Below the pieces are notes generated by a model that did no database searches, had not been told where the DNA came from, and saw only the letters and a list, made by a program, of their open reading frames with translations. Shown in pieces: positions 13,951-17,927 of a stretch of DNA of 17,927 nt (its first letter is position 1; every line of letters begins with the position of its first letter). The DNA is from CAZOVB01 sp964583095 (GTDB lineage Bacteria > Planctomycetota > Phycisphaerae > SM23-33): positions 1 through 17,927 of the forward strand of contig CAZOVB010000083.1 of NCBI GenBank assembly GCA_964583095.1, written 5' to 3'. A program made the translations under genes and the position numbers.

Positions 13951-14237
13951 GTTGGCGGTCGAGACAAACGCGAGGATCGCCCCGATACTCATGGCCACGT
14001 AACCGAACTCGCCCAGGATGACCTTCCCTCCTTCGGAGATCGGTGTCAGGGAGCCGTTGAGGGCCCGGCTTTCAACAACACCGCAAAGGTGTAGCACACC
14101 GTTACCGCCACCAGCGACAGGATCAGTCCCAGTGGGATCGTCCGGCCGGGCTTGTGTACCTCTTCGGCGATGCTGGCGAAGGTCAGCAGCCCGCCGTACG
14201 AAACGAAGACGAAGCCCGCGGTCGTGAAGATGGCGGT
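13951..14237 (-). pseudogene. Fragment of an APC-type amino-acid permease, frameshifted
   Basis: The minus strand first reads TAIFTTAGFVFVSYGGLLTF, then an AEEVHKPGRTIPLG loop and LILSLVAVTVCYTFAVLL. After a shift of frame near 14075 it reads ESRALNGSLTPISEGG, then YVAMSIGAILAFVSTAN. These are consecutive internal membrane segments of amino-acid/polyamine/organocation transporters: the SIAEEV loop and the IGAILAFVSTAN helix are family hallmarks. Both ends of the transporter are missing; the preserved part covers roughly 95 of an expected 430 or more residues. With the frameshift and truncation it cannot make a working transporter. Confidence 0.7.
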
Positions 14238-14246
14238 CACCGGCTG

Positions 14247-14309
14247 GATTTCATATCGCTGATGGTCGCGCTGTTCTGCGGGACGGCCGCACTGCCCCAC
14301 GTGCTGAAG
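14247..14309 (+). pseudogene. 21-codon fragment of a sodium:solute symporter
   Basis: The plus strand reads DFISLMVALFCGTAALPHVLK, which matches the conserved helix of SSS-family (acetate/solute) symporters around the GTAxLPHVL motif. No flanking symporter sequence is visible on either side. It starts nine bases from the opposite-strand permease remnant. The match is short, so it could be chance, but the motif is distinctive. Confidence 0.45.
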
Positions 14310-14444
14310 CTCACGCATAATCAGCCGATGGCTTCACGACATCGCACTCTCATTTGTGGCGCGGTTCCAGCGTATGGGAGAACCTGCCGGCGTTGCGGTC
14401 TGTGATCATGATCTCGCCGATCATCTCGCGGCGTTGCGACGCCC

Positions 14445-16691
14445 TCAGGCGAGCAGGTCGGCCTCTCCATTGGATTGCACCAGGACGGTCAGCGGCATTC
14501 CTCGCAACATGACCTCATAGCGACGATGAAAGTCCACGGCGCCGCCCTCCGCGGGCAGGTACAGGCCCAGCATGATCAGGTCGCAGTCGCTGGATTGCTC
14601 ACGCAGGACGCTGGCAAAGGGGGCGTCAGAGACGACAACGGACACCTCGGCTGCGACTCGTCCCTGGCGAGCGACGTGACGAAGTGCGGCGGTTGCCGGC
14701 TCGACCCCCGCATCGTCCTGCACCTGCCGAAGCAGCCGGATCTTCGTGCTCTTCCACTCGAAATTCGTCGTCAGCAGGTGAGCCAGAATCAACATCAGCG
14801 AGCCATTGGCCTGCCCACGCCACCAGATGTCGATGCGGCGAGGTGGTCGTTCTGCGAACTCCGCGACATCGGACTGTCCGACAATGCACAGGATGCTTCG
14901 CCCGAAGGCCTGGATATTGCGCAAATGACGAATGAATGGCACGACCCGTTCGGGACTCTGCGGCCATCCAGTCACAATCGTGTTGGGTTTGAGCGGTCCG
15001 ATGGAGTGCGCCTGGAGCAGCAGACGGACTCCCTCGTCGAAGTCCGCGGCGATCACGACCTCTGGAAAAGCGGCCACGTCAAGGTCTCGCAGTGACCGCT
15101 CGACACTGGCCAGTACCGTCTCCTGCTTGGCCGCAAGCTGGCGGAAATCGCCGGCGATGATGACTGCGGCTGTCATGATGCCCCGGCCTGCTTCAAACCA
15201 AGCGCCGAATCGGACGAGGGTCTGGCGGGTGGCCGGGTTGCCCGACAGCACCAGCAGGGCGGGACGCCAGTTCTTGGGATGCACGGTTGCGGTGCGCAGT
15301 CGTTGCAGACTGCGAGCGATCACGGAGAAGAGAAAGCCGCGTCTTGCGTCGCCGAACGCGACTTCATACATCTGCCGACTCACCAGGATGTACAGTCCCC
15401 CCACAACGATGACAGCCACGACTGCAGCCATCGCGTTGATCAGGAACATTGCCGCCGTGCAGCAGATGGCCCCGAGCAAGGACGCGCTCCAGTGCCCCCA
15501 GCGGAACCGGGGCCGGAACGATGGATTCTTCCCCACGGACTCGACGAAGGCCGCAAGGTTGATCATCCCGTAGGTGCTCAGGAAGAACATCGTGATGACC
15601 GCGGCAACATGGTTGAAGCTCTCGCTGGCGTCGGGGCCCGATGCAAGAACGATAACACCTGCCGATATCGCCAGGGTCAGCCACATGGCCCGTCGAGGCT
15701 CATTGCCGTGAAGCGTGCCCCGGGCAAAGGGCCCCAGGCCGGGCATGATGCGGTCCCGCGCCAGGGCCTGGAGCACGCGTGGTGCGCCCAGCAGCGAACC
15801 GAAGGCACTCGAGAGCGTCGCCGCGAAGACGCCCCCCATGACCAGGAAGGATGTTCCCAACAGCGCGTTGGCCAGAAGCATCTGGTAAGGGGTAGCGATC
15901 ATGTCTTCCCGACTCTGGCTGCCCCCGACGAACACGATCAGCAAAAGGTACACCAGTCCGCCGGCCGCAATGGCCGCAAATGTGCCGCGCACGAGCGACC
16001 GGTCGGGCCGACGAAGGTCGCCGGACATGTTGATGCCGGCCATGATGCCCGTGACCGCCGGAAAGAAGATCGCAAAGAGCCTCCAGAAACCCAGCCCGGC
16101 GGGACTGGAACTCCCCCAGTTGGCTGCGAATACAGTGGGATCGAACAGCACCAGTGATCCGCCCAGGAAGGAAACCACCGATGCTACCAGCAAGGCCATG
16201 ACAACGTACTGGGCGCGGATGGCGGCCGCGGCACTGATGTAGTTCACGCCGAAAATCATGGCGGTGCTGCCCAATGCCAGCATGAGATAGTACGGCTGGA
16301 GGACCGGAAAGCTGCTGACGAGCGACTCGGTGAAGCCGAGCATGTAGAAAGGCAGGCTCAACGCCTGGGCGAAGAACAGCGCCAGACCGATCGCCCCGCC
16401 GAACTCCGGCCCGAGCACGCGGGAGATGATGAAATACGCACCGCCACCCCGCACACGCGTGTTGGTGGCGATGGCGGCCATCGACATGGCCGTCAGGATG
16501 ACAATCGCCTCGGCGAGCAGGAGGATCACCAGTGTGTTGCGGATTCCTCCATGACCGATCACGAAGCCCATCCGGAGGAACATGATCACGCCCAGGATCG
16601 TCAGCAGCGAGGGCGTAAAGACGCCTGCGAATGTTCCGAACTGGTGGCGCGTCGCGGGTGAAGCAATAGTGGATGTCTTGTCCTGCGTCAT
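14445..16691 (-). CDS. SLC12-like cation-chloride/amino-acid permease family transporter
   Basis: The 748-residue protein has an N-terminal membrane domain of about 12 helices (roughly 15-470). It opens with FGTFAGVFTPSLLTILGVIM and FLRMGFVIGHGG, continues with RGGGAYFIISRVLGPEFGGA and GINMSGDLRRP, and includes GAPRVLQALARD; all are typical of the Na-K-Cl/K-Cl cotransporter branch of the APC superfamily. The remaining 270 or so residues form a soluble C-terminal domain with alternating beta and alpha segments, as in full-length SLC12 proteins; bacterial members often carry it. The substrate could be K-Cl, Na-K-Cl or amino acids and cannot be told from sequence. The frame is open to 16802; the ATG at 16691 starts the conserved part, though no good Shine-Dalgarno is visible. 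Upstream on the same strand is the OmpH-like gene, with a likely terminator between. Confidence 0.85.
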   Translation of the reverse strand: MTQDKTSTIASPATRHQFGTFAGVFTPSLLTILGVIMFLRMGFVIGHGGIRNTLVILLLAEAIVILTAMSMAAIATNTRVRGGGAYFIISRVLGPEFGGAIGLALFFAQALSLPFYMLGFTESLVSSFPVLQPYYLMLALGSTAMIFGVNYISAAAAIRAQYVVMALLVASVVSFLGGSLVLFDPTVFAANWGSSSPAGLGFWRLFAIFFPAVTGIMAGINMSGDLRRPDRSLVRGTFAAIAAGGLVYLLLIVFVGGSQSREDMIATPYQMLLANALLGTSFLVMGGVFAATLSSAFGSLLGAPRVLQALARDRIMPGLGPFARGTLHGNEPRRAMWLTLAISAGVIVLASGPDASESFNHVAAVITMFFLSTYGMINLAAFVESVGKNPSFRPRFRWGHWSASLLGAICCTAAMFLINAMAAVVAVIVVGGLYILVSRQMYEVAFGDARRGFLFSVIARSLQRLRTATVHPKNWRPALLVLSGNPATRQTLVRFGAWFEAGRGIMTAAVIIAGDFRQLAAKQETVLASVERSLRDLDVAAFPEVVIAADFDEGVRLLLQAHSIGPLKPNTIVTGWPQSPERVVPFIRHLRNIQAFGRSILCIVGQSDVAEFAERPPRRIDIWWRGQANGSLMLILAHLLTTNFEWKSTKIRLLRQVQDDAGVEPATAALRHVARQGRVAAEVSVVVSDAPFASVLREQSSDCDLIMLGLYLPAEGGAVDFHRRYEVMLRGMPLTVLVQSNGEADLLA

Positions 16692-16822
16692 GGCCGGTAT
16701 CGTATCGTGCCGGAGCGGCTGGGGCGATGGGTTACCACTCGGATGAGTTCTGCCGTCGAACAGTCGGTCGCTTCTTGTCGGAGACGACTGGCAGGAGTCC
16801 ATCGGTGTCAGGCAGCGCAGAA

Positions 16823-16857
16823 ATGCCGCCCCTGTCGCTTGGCAGCAGGAGCGGCAT
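16823..16857 (-). terminator. Probable terminator of the OmpH-like gene
   Basis: A seven-base-pair stem (16823-16829 with 16851-16857) continues, past one mismatch, with four more pairs and an eleven-base loop. On the minus strand it is followed by TTCTGCGC, a weak T-tract. It lies 30 bases after the OmpH-like stop codon, and before the SLC12-like gene on the same strand. Confidence 0.45.
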
Positions 16858-16886
16858 CTGCCCTGTTTGAACGGACCCTTGGCAGG

Positions 16887-17426
16887 CTACTGCCGAGGAA
16901 ACTGCGGCACGGCCGGTGCCTCGCGCCCTTCGCCGTCGTCTTCCTCTTCTTCGAAGGCCTTGGCCAGGCGCGGGGTGATGTCGATGGCTTTGACATCATC
17001 GGCCTTGTACACGACCTCCATCGCCACCACCTTGACGCCGGCGGCCTTGGCAGCCGCAGGAAGTGCCTCGGAGACATCCTGCTGAAACTTCTCGACCGCC
17101 TGTTGCCGAGCTTGCGCATATTGCTGCTGGATCTGCTGCATCTTCTGCTGATCTTCTTCCTGCTGGGCCTTCTGCATCTGCGTCTGCGCAGTCCGCAGGG
17201 CTTCCATCATCTCCTTCTGGGCCGGATGGGCCTCAAAGGCCTTCTCCGGACTGTAGGTGCCGACCTTCATGGTCTGCCGGGAAGGTTCCGCTTGGGCCCC
17301 AGGCCCATCCTGGGCCGGCACTTGAGCCAGCGCCGGTAATTGCGCGGTCACCAGAAGTGCAACCATAGCGATACCGACAACCGCGCCGACACCAATGAGT
17401 ACCTTGTTTGCGTTGCGTTGAATCAT
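16887..17426 (-). CDS. OmpH/Skp-like periplasmic coiled-coil protein
   Basis: The 179-residue protein has an N-terminal hydrophobic segment (about 8-35, VLIGVGAVVGIAMVALLVTA), either a signal peptide or membrane anchor. It is followed by MKVGTYSPEKAFEAHPAQKE, the VGxxxxEKxxxxxP entry of Skp/OmpH proteins. A long Gln/Lys/Glu-rich coiled coil follows (about 75-125), then AAAKAAGVKVVAMEVVYKAD, the closing beta segment (compare VxVVYxxxDIT in Skp), and DITPRL. Skp chaperones carry unfolded outer-membrane proteins across the periplasm. The acidic Pro-rich C-terminus is extra. The Shine-Dalgarno (AAAGGA) is rather far from the ATG at 17426. Length and order fit the family, but sequence identity to E. 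coli Skp must be low. Confidence 0.72.
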   Translation of the reverse strand: MIQRNANKVLIGVGAVVGIAMVALLVTAQLPALAQVPAQDGPGAQAEPSRQTMKVGTYSPEKAFEAHPAQKEMMEALRTAQTQMQKAQQEEDQQKMQQIQQQYAQARQQAVEKFQQDVSEALPAAAKAAGVKVVAMEVVYKADDVKAIDITPRLAKAFEEEEDDGEGREAPAVPQFPRQ

Positions 17427-17513
17427 AGGATCATCGTCCTTTTCTAAGACGCCGGCCTGTTTCGTTTCATGTCGAGTGTCCCGGGCCGGCAGAAGATTCG
17501 GGTCACCAACAAA

Positions 17514-17528
17514 TGAGACACATTCTCA
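17514..17528. promoter_or_regulatory. Inverted repeat TGAGA-N5-TCTCA, possible operator
   Basis: The 15-base element TGAGACACATTCTCA has perfect five-base arms and is flanked by A/T bases. Shape and spacing resemble Fur-type 7-1-7 boxes (TGAGAAT-N-ATTCTCA-like), though only five of seven positions per arm pair. It lies 88 bases before the OmpH-like start and just after the lipoprotein gene, where a regulator of the OmpH-like gene would bind. No promoter elements were convincingly seen. Confidence 0.25.
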
Positions 17529-17546
17529 ATTAGCGGGCCATGGGGT

Positions 17547-17765
17547 CTACCACGACGACTCGCCATCGCCCTCTCGTGGCTGTTCGGGTGCCTGCTGCTG
17601 AGGCGAGCCGTCCTCTTGCGGCGACCATTGCTGAGGCTGCTGAGGGCTCGCCGGACGGTACGTCCTGTCGTACTCGGGCTGTTCCGTCCCGCATCCAACA
17701 GTCAACACGGACGCCATCAGAGCGACAAGCACGATAGCGGGCACTTTCATCCGTGCACGTTGCAT
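17547..17765 (-). CDS. Small Gln/Pro-rich lipoprotein
   Basis: The 72-residue protein has a basic start, a hydrophobic stretch and a lipobox ending at Cys25 (VPAIVLVALMASVLTVGC). The mature 48 residues are low-complexity: Gln, Pro, Ser and acidic residues, ending DGESSW. It should be lipid-anchored in the cell envelope; no enzymatic domain is present. I chose the ATG at 17765 because GGAG lies about eight bases upstream; the inner ATG at 17750 would also give a valid lipoprotein. It has the same strand as, and lies 120 bases upstream of, the OmpH-like gene, so envelope functions cluster here. The frame ending at 17854 just upstream closes in a similar way and may be a related gene. Confidence 0.68.
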   Translation of the reverse strand: MQRARMKVPAIVLVALMASVLTVGCGTEQPEYDRTYRPASPQQPQQWSPQEDGSPQQQAPEQPREGDGESSW

Positions 17766-17853
17766 TCTTCTGTCTCCTTACATTGTGATTTCTATTATTT
17801 CACTGGTGATCGTCCTCAGCTTGCGTTGCCAAGCCGTTACCAGTACGGGTTCT

Positions 17854-17927
17854 TCACCAAGTCGGCGCGTCCTGTCCGTCAGACTGCCCTTGGTCGTCGT
17901 CCTGCTCACGGGGATAGGCAGGTTCCT
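17854..17927 (-). CDS. C-terminal end of a possible second Gln/Asp-rich protein (partial)
   Basis: Entering from the right edge, the minus strand reads EPAYPREQDDDQGQSDGQ, then DAPTW and a TGA at 17856-17854. Composition and the final Trp resemble the end of the lipoprotein at 17547, suggesting tandem related genes. Only 23 residues are visible and other frames are also open for short distances, so this is tentative. Confidence 0.4.
   Translation of the reverse strand, partial: EPAYPREQDDDQGQSDGQDAPTW

Overview
The window is GC-rich bacterial chromosome that most resembles a Planctomycetota genome, probably from the Phycisphaerae side of the phylum. I infer this from the gene families together: a prepilin-type pseudopilin, a PEP-CTERM exported protein, fused sugar-binding/AraC (XylR-type) regulators, a DUF1080 (3-keto-glycoside hydrolase type) protein, a planctomycete-style multihaem c-type cytochrome, and a bacterial SLC12-type transporter. 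The assignment rests on recognised protein features, not on a marker gene. No tRNA, rRNA or CRISPR array was seen.

Layout. Bases 1-586 (minus strand) are the 5' part of a group II intron with the first 63 codons of its reverse transcriptase; the rest lies left of the window. The intron sits just behind a terminator hairpin, the habit of class C introns. Bases 595-5234 hold two similar divergent units. Each has an exported 265-residue protein on the minus strand (pseudopilin; PEP-CTERM protein), an almost identical terminator hairpin after it, and a XylR/AraC-type regulator on the plus strand. The second regulator has an in-frame TGA after codon 53 and is probably broken.

Bases 5244-10391 look like sugar metabolism: a Gfo/Idh/MocA oxidoreductase (minus), a divergent secreted clan GH-A-like glycosidase (plus), a 155-residue unknown (plus) and a DUF1080 protein (minus). 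The oxidoreductase and DUF1080 protein together fit oxidation to, and cleavage of, 3-keto-glycosides (inference). Bases 10552-12863 (minus) hold an exported Asp-box propeller gene coupled by an ATGA overlap to a three-CxxCH cytochrome that has no signal peptide of its own.

Bases 12866-14440 are a mosaic: short prophage-like genes, a lone small membrane protein, a frameshifted piece of an amino-acid permease and a 21-codon piece of a sodium:solute symporter, almost abutting on opposite strands. From 14445 on, all on the minus strand, come an SLC12-like cation-chloride/amino-acid transporter, an OmpH/Skp-like periplasmic protein, a Gln/Pro-rich lipoprotein, and the end of what may be a second protein of that kind.
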